Shown here: piece after piece, positions 46,311 to 58,100 of the stretch
How the letters are laid out: every line of letters begins with the position of its first letter
How positions within the stretch are numbered: position 1 is the stretch's first letter
NCBI RefSeq assembly: GCF_003573695.1
Contig: NC_039364.1
Coordinates: 235,097,656-235,161,655, forward strand
Length of the DNA stretch: 64,000 nucleotides
Reading direction: 5' to 3'
Source: Papaver somniferum
Taxonomy: Eukaryota > Streptophyta > Magnoliopsida > Ranunculales > Papaveraceae
Notes under the pieces: generated by a model
Told to the model about the DNA's origin: nothing
Database searches by the model: none
The model's input: only the letters and a program-made list of their open reading frames with translations
Program-made: the position numbers and the translations under genes

Positions 46311-46393
46311 GTCTTGTGACATCTATGAAACCTTCTGTATCTGCCTTTGTGTCTGAATTTTTCTACAACTAGGAAAAGTGTCATGATGAACAG

Positions 46394-47660
46394 TTGGATG
46401 AGCTTTCAGATGAGAGTGATTCAAAAGAAGGACAAAATATTGATGAGGAAGTCTTTCAGTATATCAATCTCTTTGACCATGCTTCAAAAGAAAAAAAATC
46501 AACAGCTTGCTTGAGCAAATATGTGGCACCTCTCTGTCAAGAAAACATAAAGATGAAAAAACTATTTAAAGGTTATGATTGTGGATATAAACTTTTACAA
46601 TCTACTGTTAAAGATCGAGAAGAAGATTTACGCTCTAAAAAGTATGAATGTGATAATCTCCTTCGAAATCTCTTTGTGTTGAAAGAAAGTCTTGCAGAAT
46701 CTGAAACAAGATATAACTCTCAAAAAAATGTTTTAATGACAGAGAACTCAGTCTCGTCACTAGAGAAAAATCCTTGGCGACTGATCTTGCTGCTGCTCTT
46801 AATAAAGTAAAATCACTAGAAGAGAATCTGAAAATATTTAATTCTAGGTCTACAAAATTATCTTCTATGCTTGGAGCATGTAAAGAACATCGTGATACAC
46901 GTGATCTGGGTTATAAGTGAATATACGCTCCAAGTACTGGTAAGATTAATTTTGTTCATGATAATGAGAACTCTTCATGTCAAAAAAAAATTCAAGCAGC
47001 TGACGGTCTTAGGAACAGAGATTGTACTCCTTCAAAATTTACTTGCATGAGAACAGTCAAGAACAACTCCTTTAACTACTATTATTGCGGAAATAAAGGA
47101 CATCTTGAACGAATATGTCCTTTTCGACTGAGGATGAGAAACTTCACAACATTCTTGCATGGATGTCTAAAGAAGTAATTAAACCTGTCTCTCTTATTAC
47201 ACGAGTAAAAGGAAGTGTCTGCAATTAAGAGAAATGATGTGATGAGTCATTTCTAGATTATGATTTTGAGACAAAAAATGCCTACAATTGTAGAAGGAAG
47301 AATGTCATATGGACAACTGACTCTTTAAATTACTCCGAGAAGAGAAAAAGGCAGATGAGAAAGAAAGAAAATCCAAATTCCTTTTTCATCTCTGAAAAAT
47401 ACCATGAACCAGAAGTGTCTGCCCAAGATTTCATTCATATCAATAATCGAGTCTCGGAGCTCAAGATAAGCATAAACAGACTCAAACGGAGCATCAAAAA
47501 GGCAAGGAAAGCAGCGGGTTCAGGTATTCCTTATTCCTCTCTGGTTAAATCTCTTTCAACTAATTCTAGTGATTTTTCTGAAAATCTTCATGAAGGAAAG
47601 AAAGAGGAAGTCAATATTCTTGATGAGCAAAATGCTCATCAAAATACAACATAAATACTC
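46394..47660 (+). pseudogene. gag-like remnant with degenerate CCHC knuckle
   Basis: The 138-codon frame from 46394 is an acidic coiled-coil protein (DELSDESDSKEGQNIDEE, KLLQSTVKDREEDLRSKKYE). It continues through a frame change to RDLGYK, a stop, and YAPSTGKINFVHDNENSS. Around 47085 comes NYYYCGNKGHLERICPF, a zinc knuckle whose first Cys is Tyr. After further stops a 99-codon frame (47355-47654) is again Lys/Ser-rich. The order fits the long gag of SIRE-type elements. Confidence 0.6.
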
Positions 47661-47919
47661 AATGTAGCATTGTTTTATAATATGGAAGGATGCTCGTAAT
47701 TCTCAAGCAGCCTTTATGTCTTGAGAAAGTAGTTGTTGTTATATTTTAATTGCTCTTACAAAACGATGATCTTAAAAAATGTTGATCCTTGCTCCAGTAC
47801 GTTACATGATGTAATGTTTTTTGATCATTTACTCTTGAGAATAATTTCTTGTTTGATTGTCTTGATTTTCAACAATTTTCTTTGTTCTTTGAACAAAGAA
47901 TGTCACCTTTTGTTTAGAA

Positions 47920-48426
47920 TTGGTCCTTGAATTTTTCAAGACTTCGTCTAAATGTGGATCCACCACTCTCTTGGTCGTGTACCAAGTTTGTAACCACTGT
48001 GCACGTACACCTAACTCGTACGGAACATATACGAGTTTTTCTAGGGTTTCATATGAAACACTCATGTATGTATATGTATCATGCTCCTTCTTGATACATA
48101 CACGTTCCTGTACGTCAAAAAAGGTTTGCATGAATTTTGTGTGCACAATGGATGGATGTAATAAGGAAGAAAAAGTTGAGAAAGGCAAAACTATCGAGTT
48201 TCACGAGAACCTTGTTTTCATAACCTGCTATCATGTTGTTGATCATGAGAAAAAACTACCAGTTCCGATGTCATCACAACTGGTACGAAATCTTCTTCGA
48301 GATTTTGAGGTCGTACGTGAACAACTTAGAATTTCAACAAGGAATCTTGATTTTCTGAAAAACGATCTGAAGAAGGCAACTGATGACCCCGTCCATGTTC
48401 AATGTCTAGTTGCTGGCCGTGTTTAA
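47920..48426 (+). other. Open frame of unknown nature in the SIRE-type element
   Basis: A 168-codon frame, LFFKTSS-like at first, then a more protein-like C-terminal half (KTIEFHENLVFITCYHVVDH, VVREQLRISTRNLDFLKNDL, a likely coiled coil). SIRE-type elements can carry an extra frame after pol, so this could be its remnant. No transmembrane signature was seen. Evidence is thin. Confidence 0.3.
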
Positions 48427-49752
48427 TGTTTTTCGAATCATGTTCTCTAAGAGTTGTTTATTTTGCCTAGGAAATCTTCTTATGAGAATTTTATTCTTGT
48501 GCTTTTAAGAAGAATAACTAGAGTTTGGAATAGCCATTATTGTGACTACACATAGCTATGTCCAACGACTTTCATCTTCAATATTTTTTAGATTTAATTG
48601 TTTAAATTCAAAAGTTTGTTTGGAAGATGATTTTTGCAGTATCAATCTTTATGTTTTTATATATTGCAATATGTTATCGTATATGTGTGTTTGCGTCCGT
48701 GAATTATGATTGTCCCATACGTGGTCAAAAGTTAAGTCTTTCTTATGTCGATATGAAAGTATTGATAAAATATTGAATGAACTTTTTACAAACAAAAGTT
48801 AATCCTTTTATGTCATTATGCCCTGATCCATTTATTTATGTATATCTTTTGCGGCTCCGTAAGTTCTCTTATGTTGAGAATTTCCGATTAAATTAATCAT
48901 AGGTTCTCTTGTGGTTAATTTAGTTGAGTATTCCGATTGAATTAGTCATGAGTTCTCTTGTGATTAATTTGATTGAGTACTTTGGATACAACTTCATGTT
49001 TCATGTAATTTTTGATGTCCAAAGAAATCCTTCTTTTCTTATGAAAGTAAGGCCTCTCTTGTTGTTCTTTCGAGAATGACATTTTATGGAGGGGAGTTCT
49101 TAATTGAACTTGTGCTTAATTGCCAAATCTTTGTGGGGAGTGCGGCTGTGGAATATTATAGGGGTTATCTTGTATCTTTATAAACTCCTTGATGAATGCA
49201 TTTAGTTTCGGCTATATGATTGCATCTAAAGAAGTTGATATGTGCTTTCTTTTCGTCGTGAAGTGTCTCTATGGAAATTTCATTAGGATCCCATTAGTTT
49301 TAGTAACTTTGCCAATTTTATTGACAAAAAGGGGGAGAATTAATGTGTATTTCACACTACAAATACATATGGTTTTCGTATCATTATGTAAGGAGGGAGT
49401 GATTTCCATGTGAGACGGAGTATTGACTAAGGGTACGTGATGCATATCACCATAGTATTGGTGTCGAAGTTGTGATACAATTGAACTTTGATGTTGTGTA
49501 ATAATACTATGACACTGTGTAACAATGATTGAGAGCTCTTGTTTTCTCATTCTTATGGCTATGGATTTTCAACAACGATGATGTTAAACTTACAACCTTT
49601 GGAATCGTTGGAGTACTTGGAAATGACGAAGATTTCGAGTACTATTGAAGAACCAAGGATACATGTATGTGGAAAAGAGGCTGCAAAGTTTATTTATTTT
49701 GTATTCCATATGTATTCATAATTTTGTCACTAAAATTGACAAAGGGGGAGAT

Positions 49753-52700
49753 TATTAGAGCACTGCTCGGTCGAACTCGCAAGGGTTGATATCTCCAGCT
49801 TGTTTGTCAAGTTTAGTTTCCAAAACTATAAGTCTTGATTTCTAGTCTACTTATAGCTAAGTCTTGAACTAGGATATAAAGTGTAGTTGAGCTCTAGACT
49901 CCACGACGTTCATCATACAAAGACGAAAAACTACTCAAGGAACTGGTGGAACTTCATCGACTAAAAGGTATGTGGAGACTTAAACTTATCTATCACTCAA
50001 AAGTCTATCTACTATATCTCCTATCTTGAGACAAAAGTCGTATTTCTATATAGATTTCGATTATACACATCTTGTATTTCGATCCGTATTTATCTCGCTA
50101 ATCTATTTCTCGAAATATCTATTGGTAAGCTTTCTCTTTGGCCAAGTTCATCTTTACAAGTGATGAAAGTCATGCTGATTATTTCAACATCTTGAAAATT
50201 GCTTTGATGAAGAAAAGTGTGTGAGTAATCTCTATTTAACATCTTCTAAGAATGTTTCAATGATTGAAATGAGAGTTTAGAATATATAACCTTGAATGGA
50301 TATAAACATTGCATGTGAACTCATGCTTGTGTAAGTTCATAATCCTTGAACCAAAGTATGCGTATTTTGCTGCTCAGAATAACCGGAACTAAAGTATGCA
50401 TACCTGTACGCGTACTTTCGGAGGTTCACGTACCGTGAATTTCTGCTGGAGTTTGTAAATTGAAAACAAACTTAATCCGGGTACCTAAGTATGCGTACCG
50501 ATATGCATACTTGAGTGGGTTATTTTCTAAAAACGGTTTATTCGTGAACTTAAACTTATATAAACCAAGGAATGCATAATTTGCAAACCGTGGATATAAA
50601 GTTCATGAATTGATTCGAGTGAATCAAAATCGTTTTTGCTTCGATTGTGTCTTGTATGCTTCTATGAGATCTAAGCAATTGAACAACTCTCTAGCTAGTT
50701 CTTTTGAGTCATTTGAACTAGTTATGGTGAAGATGAATATGGTTGATATGAAAGTGCTCATATGGCTAACCATTTGGTTAACTACTGTTGAACCAACTAG
50801 GTATACACGTTTAGGTGAGGTTGTACAAACCTAAATGAACGTGCATTTCATTTGTGTATAACAAGCTAAGTTCGATCTAACGGTTGAAAGATATTAGCTT
50901 GAATCTAATCAGGTTTTTATCTAACGGTGAATATTGAATGTTTTGTTACCAAGGTAACTTATATTGCAAACCCTGATTTGGAAGACTATATAAAGGAGAA
51001 CTCTAACAACTGGGAAACCTAATCCCCACACCTCCTGTGTTATACTACTTGTATAAGCTATAGTCGATTCACCTTTAACCTTAGGTTTCTATCGAGACCC
51101 TGTAGGTTAATGATGAGTGCTAAATATTGCATATTTATATAATTTTTTCTTGGCAATTAACTCATCGTTTGTGCTTTAAAGTCATATATTATCCTGAATT
51201 TTGTATTTTACTCTCCTCAAGAATAAATACTTAAAACTGTTTAATTTTGTGTTCTTAGGCTCTAAATAAAGCTTGGATGAATTGCGGAGCGAAAAGAGCA
51301 GAAAAATGATGGAAAACCGACAAAGACTCCCGCAAGAAGGCAGAGAAGAAAGTTGTACGCAAGACTCAGAGGCTAGAAGTGGGCTTAGAAGGAAGAATTG
51401 CTCTTAAGAGATGAAGTGGGCTTAGCATGTCCAAGGCCCAAGCTCCAACTAGATCAAGACCCAAGCCCGCCTCAACTCCTGACCGTCAGATCGATCCATC
51501 ATCTCTAATCATCCAACGTTTCTCCTCACCAGACATCAAAATCGCTACACCCGCCTAACAGCAGGGCACCTAACCCACCTTCACCTAGCCGTCCCAAACA
51601 GCCCCTTCCCAAACCCCATCGAACCCATCTTCCTCCCTCACCCTATGCAACACCACCACTCCCTGCCACCGCCACCTCGAGCTCTGCCTCACCCCTACAA
51701 CCTTCCTCAACCACCCTACAAGAACAGAAACCAAAACCCATCATCACCACCAACTTTCTCTGATGTCTATCAATCGATTTCACACATACATTCTCACTGT
51801 TGGCGTGTGAAATTGAAGAAATAGGTTGAGATCCATGAACGTAGGGATTGAAGATGCTAAAGCCTAGCAGCATGGAGTGGAAAGCAGTCGGAATGGGTAA
51901 GAAATTGACCCATCAATTCATGAATTTTTAAACCATAATTTTTGTTGTCACTGTGGGGTGAAATTGATGTATAAATAAAGGTGTTTTGTGCTGTAAAAAT
52001 ATGCATGGGTTAGACAGAGCTCAACCCTAGATTTATAAGTCCGGGTTATCAATTTCACCTTGATTTATCAAAAGACGGAACAAAACTTGTAGGTATTTCT
52101 GTGGGAGACAGATTTATCTATTCCTGTAGATTTTTTTGTGTGATACAGATTTGTTTATTAAAGTCTTCGACTTTGGGTCGTAGTAACTCTTAGTTGTGGG
52201 TGAGATCAGCTAAGAGAATTAAGTGTGTAGTATCATGATGGGATCAGAGACGTAAAAAGAGTAACTGTAGCTTGGATCATGGTGAGATTGATTGGGGTTC
52301 AACTATAATCGAAACCGAAGTTAGTTTGTAGTATGCTAGTGTCTGTAGCGGCTTAATACAATACGTGTTCAATCTGGACTAGGTCCCGGGGTTTTTCTGT
52401 ATTTGCGGTTTCCTCGATAACAAAACTTTATGTGTCTGTGTTATTTATTTTCCGCATTATATTTTGTTATATAATTGAAATATCACAGATTTTGCATTGA
52501 ATCAATCAATTGGGAAATCCGACCTTTTGTTGTTGATTGAAATTGATTGATCCTTGAAAATTTGTCTTTGGTACCGTTCAAGTTAATTTCTCTTATATTC
52601 AATTAGACTCTCATATTTTTATTTGCTTGAGTACGTATTGAATCGAGAAATTGAGATATAACTCTTTGATATACTTTTCTTAAGATTGAGTCTGACTGTC

Positions 52701-52791
52701 TAGTTTATTCTCTTGAAAAGTATATTGGAGTTAGTCCATATAGATTGCTAAGCGAAATATTGGGTGAGGTTGTTACACCCTCGCTTTTTCA
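49753..52791 (+). repeat. 3' LTR of the SIRE-type element, with a foreign insertion
   Basis: It starts TATTAGAGCACTGCTCGG right after the polypurine tract and ends CCTCGCTTTTTCA. It is colinear with the 5' LTR from its start to CCTGTAGGTTAATGA (51115) and from AAGTCCGGGTTATCAATTT (52040) to the end. Between those points the LTR sequence is replaced by unrelated DNA. Confidence 0.8.
51116..52037 (+). mobile_element. Foreign segment replacing part of the 3' LTR
   Basis: It begins TGAGTGCTAAATATTGCATA and continues TTTATATAATTTTTTCTTGG, a start typical of some plant gypsy (Tat-like) LTRs, followed by a Pro/Cys-rich GC-richer part (51440-51730). It has no counterpart in the 5' LTR, while about 270 bases present in the 5' LTR (42380-42650) are missing here. 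The combination suggests an insertion followed by a deletion that removed its far end. Confidence 0.5.
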
Positions 52792-52810
52792 CTTCATAAA
52801 TCCGGAAAAT

Positions 52811-53122
52811 AGGACTTGGAATGTCTCTCTAGTTCAAGCTTATTTCACTGCTGAAAATAGTCAAAAAATATGCAATATGAGGATTTATCTTTCTAGTAGT
52901 GACAAGCTCATTTGACCTTACAACAAAACTGGTGAACTTACTGTTAAGTCATTGTATAAACTGTTATCCAATGAACTTCCTCACAATACCCTTCCTAATC
53001 CCAAACTTCCAATCTATAAGGCTCTCTAGAGTGCATCCTTACTCTCTAGGGTTCATCTTTTTCTTTGGAAATGTGTCGAGCATATACTTCCCACCAAGAG
53101 AAAACTAGCTAGGTTCAACCAT
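52811..53122 (+). repeat. 312-bp direct repeat, copy 1 (L1 coding remnant)
   Basis: It starts AGGACTTGGAATGTCTCTCT and matches copy 2 at 53541-53852 with a handful of substitutions. It encodes the stretch before the L1 zinc finger and stops at GGTTCAACCATGA, where the following insertion begins. Copy 2 runs on into the zinc-finger coding region. Confidence 0.85.
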
Positions 53123-53540
53123 GATTTGATAACCCTAGTTCCACACTAGCTAGGTTCAAGGATTTGATAACCCTAGTTCCACACTCTCACTGTTTACACC
53201 CTTATCTTACTCTTGCACTGTTTTACTGTTTTGTATTTTTTTATCACTTCACTGCTATCAACTCAGCAATCATCTAAGTGTTGCTGAGTCCTAAGTTCTA
53301 TTTCCATTGCTCCTTTACACATTGCTTTTACTTAAGCCTTGCACATTGCTACTAGTTAGTCTTGTATATTGCTGCTACTGCCTCATCTCTCTTGGTTACT
53401 GCTTTTGTTCTCAGTCACTGCCTAGGAAACAGTTTAGCTTAGCAAAACAAAAACTTCAGCTACACCACCAATTCCCTGTGGACGACCTGCACTTGCACAA
53501 ACACACTACAAAAACACTGTGCACTTGCAGTTATAATCGT
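53123..53540 (+). mobile_element. Insertion between the two L1 copies, possibly a solo LTR piece
   Basis: The 418-bp segment starts with a small duplication (GATAACCCTAGTTCCACAC twice, 53128 and 53168). It contains CCAATTCCCTGTGGACGACC and CACTACAAAAACACTGTGCA, phrases that resemble the end of gypsy-type LTRs. No clean TSD was found. Confidence 0.35.
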
Positions 53541-54783
53541 AGGACTTGGAATGTCTCTCTAGTTCAAGCTTATTTCACTGCTGAAAATAGTCAAAAAATA
53601 TGCAATATGAGGATTTATCTTTCTAGTAGTGACAAGCTCATTTGACCTTATAACAAAACTGGTGAATTTACTGTTAAGTCTTTGTATAAACTGCTAGCCA
53701 ATGAACTTCCTCACAATACCCTTCCTGATCCCAAACTTCCAATCTATAAGGCTCTCTGCAGTGCATCCTTACTCTCTATGGTTCAGCTTTTTCTTTGGAA
53801 ATGTGTCGAGCATATACTTCCCACCAAGAGAAAACTAGCTAGGTTCAACCATGAGTAGGATGATGTTTGCAAAATGTGTGACTTTGGTCAATCTGAAACT
53901 GCTGAACATATAATTTTGAATTGCGCTTTCTCCAGATCTGTCTGGTCTTCCATTCCAGCTGGTCATTATGTCTTTCAAGATACAAACTCTAGTATTAGTA
54001 TTCAAGATTGGACCCTAAATTGGCTTTCATTAATCCATCTCAAGGACCATATAATAGAAGTAATGACTACAGCTTGGTATATATGGAAGGAAAGGTGTTC
54101 TAAATTTTTTCAAAATAAAAAGTTTCATACCCAAACCACTGTGAGATATGCTTTGAAGCTGTCTGAAGACACAAAACTTTTTAATTAATGATAATACCTC
54201 TTCTAGTCAGCAGCAAAACCTAGTTATCAATATTGTGGCTAATTGTATACTTCCACATGATTGTATATTGGTCTTTTGTGAGGCTACATTTGATAAAAAC
54301 ACTAACAAAGTTGGTTTGGGAATTGTCTTAATGGATATTTCAGGTTCCTACATGGGATGCAAAGTAGTATCAGGGATTGCGAGTAATCTAGAGGAAGCCG
54401 AGAATCTAGCCCTTCTTGAAGCTGCCAAGTGGATTAAACATAAGAACTTTATGGATGTCAGCATTAAGAGTGATGCGAGAATTCTAATTGCTTATCTTTA
54501 TAAAAGTAAGGGTAAGAATAGTTGGACCACTTATACATTGTTAGATGACGGTGTATTTCTCCTAAAAGGGATTAATTTTTTTAAATTTGAATATTTAAGT
54601 AGAAATTTTAATGGTTTAGCAGATAAAGTTGCAATACACGATGGAAATCTAAATGTCAGGGATGAATGGAATGAGAACGATCGTCCTCGTTTCCTTGCAA
54701 ACTCTATTTAAAGTTAATGAATTCCTTCGTTTCCTAGAGAAAAAAAAATCCTAGAGAAAAAAAGAAAAAATAAAAAAATAAAT
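53541..54783 (+). pseudogene. 3' end of an L1-type LINE (zinc finger, RNase H, A-rich tail)
   Basis: From 53780 the frame reads FLWKCVEHILPTKRKLARFN and then, past a TAG, CKMCDFGQSETAEHIILNCA followed by FSRSVW, the zinc-binding region at the end of plant L1 reverse transcriptase. After a frame break near 54190 an RNase H domain follows (54217-54711: VFCEATFDKNTNKVGLGIVL, NLALLEAAKWIKHKN, SIKSDARILIAYLYK, ending at a TAA). The A-rich tail is at 54738-54783. The catalytic RT palm is absent, so this is 5'-truncated. Confidence 0.8.
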
Positions 54784-54788
54784 TGGTT

Positions 54789-54797
54789 GTTATTTTG
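54789..54797. repeat. Target-site duplication, left, of MULE B
   Basis: GTTATTTTG directly precedes the left TIR; the same 9 bases follow the right TIR at 61516-61524. Nine bases is the usual Mutator length. Confidence 0.9.
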
Positions 54798-54837
54798 CCT
54801 CGCGTTTTTAGGGGCCACTCGGAAGGATTTAGGGGCT
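54798..54837 (+). repeat. Left terminal inverted repeat of MULE B
   Basis: CCTCGCGTTTTTAGGGGCCA at the outer end, then a second AGGGGC block at AAGGATTTAGGGGCTA. It pairs with 61476-61515. Confidence 0.9.
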
Positions 54838-54926
54838 AACAATAAAACAAAAAAGGTCACCCAAAGGGAAAATGTAGCTAGCCCTTATCTCGCGTAATTC
54901 GTAATGGCGAAATTACCCTTGTATAT

Positions 54927-54958
54927 TCGGAGGATATGATAACATTGTTATCCTCCGA
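54927..54958. repeat. Palindrome in the left subterminal region of MULE B
   Basis: TCGGAGGATA (54927-54936) and TATCCTCCGA (54949-54958) are perfect inverted copies, with an inner GATAAC/GTTATC pair. The same CGGAGGATA word begins each 209-bp unit near the right end. Confidence 0.8.
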
Positions 54959-55123
54959 TTTCAATCGGAAGCCAAAATATTTCCCAGACTTCCGATTGTG
55001 GTCGGTGCAGTATTAGAATGATTTTTGTTTCATTTTTTCATTTCTTTTGCATTTGTGAGTTATTAGAGTTATAGAGAAGAGGTTGAAGGAAAAAAGGGAA
55101 AAACCATTTTTTTCACTACAAAA

Positions 55124-58100
55124 ATGGATGGATATGAAGAAGAAGGTGAGAATCATGACGAAAAACAAAATTTTGAGGGTTGACGACCGTTTAGAGAAGA
55201 CGATTTGGGGTATATGTTGAATGATCCAAACTTTTGTGGAGAGGAAAACCTAGACGACCCTTTCATGAAAGAAAATGGAGAATCGCATGATATTGAAGCT
55301 AACGATGCATGTAAAACACAGGTATTGTGTTAAGAAACTAAAATACTCCATTTGCATGGTTTGTGTGCTTTTGTAAACAAGAAAAACCGATTATTGCATG
55401 CATTGAATGCCATGAACTACCCAGATTCGTTAGATAATTTCTAGATTAAACTTACGAGTATAACACACTGAGTACCAAATATGTATATTCGGTAGTTCCA
55501 AGATACTAGTTTACTGCCGAATATGAGAAAAACCCCAAACTGGGTTTCCAAAAATATCTACATTCGGTAGTTATGTAGAGTTATTTACCTCCGAATGGCC
55601 CCAAAAACGAATTCCTCAGAAAATTTCAAAACTCAGTATTCTTATCCTTTACAATCGATAATAGTTTAACATTATTTGACTGCCGAATATAACAGTGGCC
55701 TCAAAATAAAATTTCCGAAAACTTGAAAATCGGATGTTTATCGATTAAAGTTATCTCCCGGTTATTTATATTCGGCTGGTTTACTATATATTTTAGCTTC
55801 CGATTATATCATTTTTTGCACTCAGTAAACTGTGTACATTCATTTGCATAAATCGGGTGTTTTGGGTAACCGATAGGATTCCGAATATAAAGTATTCGGA
55901 AGTTTGACTTATTTAATGACCTCCGATTATATCATTTTTTTCACTCAGTAAACTGTGTACATTCATTTGCATAGATCGAGTGTTTTGGGTAACCGATAGG
56001 ATTCCGAATATAGAATATTCGGAAGTTTGACTTATTTAATAACCTCCGATTATTGTATAATAATTTGTTGCTTTCATATGCAGGCCGTTGAAGAGTTTGT
56101 TGATGACTTCTATTTGATGCCCGACACTTCCCTATACTATGCAAACGATTTGGTATACTCATTACTACTTTTTTCTTTTTTTCAAAATTTATATGTTAAA
56201 TGATTATGCTTATTAGATTTGTTTTGTTTTATACACGTTTAGACATTTGGAAGTAAGAAGGAGGCAAAGGAATGGCTTATGAACAAGGCAAAAGATAACA
56301 TGTGCGTGGTAGTTCAAAATAATCATGTTAGTGACACTCGATTTGAAATGATTTGTGAGCGAGGTGGGACGCGAAAGAGTCACGAGGGAAAGAATAGTAA
56401 GTACATACGGAAGACGAATAGGAAATACCGAAGCAATACCAAGAAGATAGGATGCCCATTTAAGATTGTCTTCTATAAGCCCGATGGTATTAAAGGTAAA
56501 GAGTATAAAATGTATAAAGTTGATAAAGGTTGTCACAACCATGATGATCCGTTGGATTTAATTGGACATGTAATGGTTGCCAAGTTAAAACCACATCAAA
56601 TGCAGACGGTGAGGTCTATGCGGATCCAAAAAGCGAGTGCGATCTTAAGTAAAATAAAGGCGGACGATCCCGACAACTTGTCTTCTTTGTCTACAATTAA
56701 GTCGGCCCTAGCTACGATCAAAAGGACTGATTGGGATGGTAGAACGGTCATGCAACAATCAGAGTGGTTAACGGAGTTACACGGCTACACCTTGAGAAGG
56801 GAAGAAAAGGATGGTATAGTGGTTCGTATTTTCTTGGCACATCCCGAAATGATCCAATTGGATCAATGCTTTCATCAAATTTTGTTGATAGATGCTACTT
56901 ATAAGACAAACAAGTATAACATGCCGTTGTTGAACATTGCTTGCCATACTTCGGACAAAAACACGTTTACAATTGCATGGGGTTTAATGGATCATGATAA
57001 CAATGTGAGTTTCATTTGGATGTTGGAGACATTGAGGTCCATTTATAACGGTGATAATTTTCCAAGGGTTATTGTAATGGATAACGATCAAGCCTTAATG
57101 CATGCAATAGCGGTAGTGTTTCCGGAAGCCCAAAACTTGCAATGTACGTGGCACATTCAATGCAATCTCAAAACCAATTTTCATCATCATTTCCAAGCTA
57201 AAAGACCAAGGAAGGGTACCAAGAGGTCAAAGGAAGAGGATGAGCGCATTAGTAAATTAACCTTGGAAGAACGTAAGGAAGAGGATAGTCTATTTGAAGA
57301 AAAGTGGAAGGAGGATGGAATAATTTGGAAAATGTTCATGAAAGCATGGGACAAAATCGTTTGGTCGATGACCGAGGAAATTTACGAATGTAACTTGAAG
57401 AAATTTGAGGATGAATATGGAACGGACTACCCAAAACCGGTTGAGTATTGTAAAACACAATGGTTAACGATTAAGGAAAGGTTTGTGTTTGCATGGACAT
57501 ATGAATATCGTAACTTCAAGAACGAGGCGACAAGCATTGCGGAGGGGTCTCATGGTCGACTAAAGAAAATACTAATTGGTAGTCAAAATGGAGTTGTGTC
57601 GATCCAAGAAGCAATCCATGAATTCACCAATCGTGATCTCGTAAAGATTAGGAAATGTATGCAATTTAGTGTACACCAATTCCCGATGGAACATATTAAG
57701 GAAAAATTTCTTCTAAGGGGAGTTGTTCATAAAGTTTCAAGATGGGCAATAAATCGCATGATGAAACAATTGAAGTTATATAAAACTTATGATGACGAGA
57801 ATACGGTTTGTGTTTGCAAGGATATGATAGGTATTGGACTCCCATGTCGTCATAAGTTGGGTAGGTATGTTGAAGTGATTGACATCGATGATATTCACCC
57901 ATTTTGGAAGCAATTAAATTTCACTCCGAACACCCCGGTAGTTGATGGTCCGTCTTTCTTCGAGTCGGAATTGTATGCACGAATAGCCGAGCGTTACGCT
58001 ACATCAAACGGCACCAAAAAGCAAATATTGATGCATAATTTGGAGGAAGCCCTTAACCCTTGTTTAAGGGAGGTTGATGAACCTATTAAGCAAAAGAACA

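Larger units (their letters stand above)
43405..49752 (+). mobile_element. Internal region of the SIRE-type element, pol deleted, mosaic
   Basis: The interior is 6.3 kb. It holds gag-like remnants, an internal LTR fragment and an untranslated 3' section, but no protease, integrase, reverse transcriptase or RNase H motif. The stretch 44940-45430 is a diverged copy of 48440-48830 (TTGCCTAGGAAA, GTTTGGAATAGCCATTATTG, TTTGCGTCCGTGAA), and 45530-46310 is LTR sequence. The interior therefore joins parts of at least two elements. A polypurine tract AAAGGGGGAG lies at 49741-49750. Confidence 0.7.

Noticed and set aside
40981..52791. Endogenous pararetrovirus
   Set aside because: LTRs, tRNA-Met-type primer site and polypurine tract define an ordinary copia-type retrotransposon; no viral movement or coat protein motif was seen.
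53307..53645. 112-codon frame over the L1 repeat junction
   Set aside because: Crosses the insertion boundary and reads the L1 copy in a non-coding frame.
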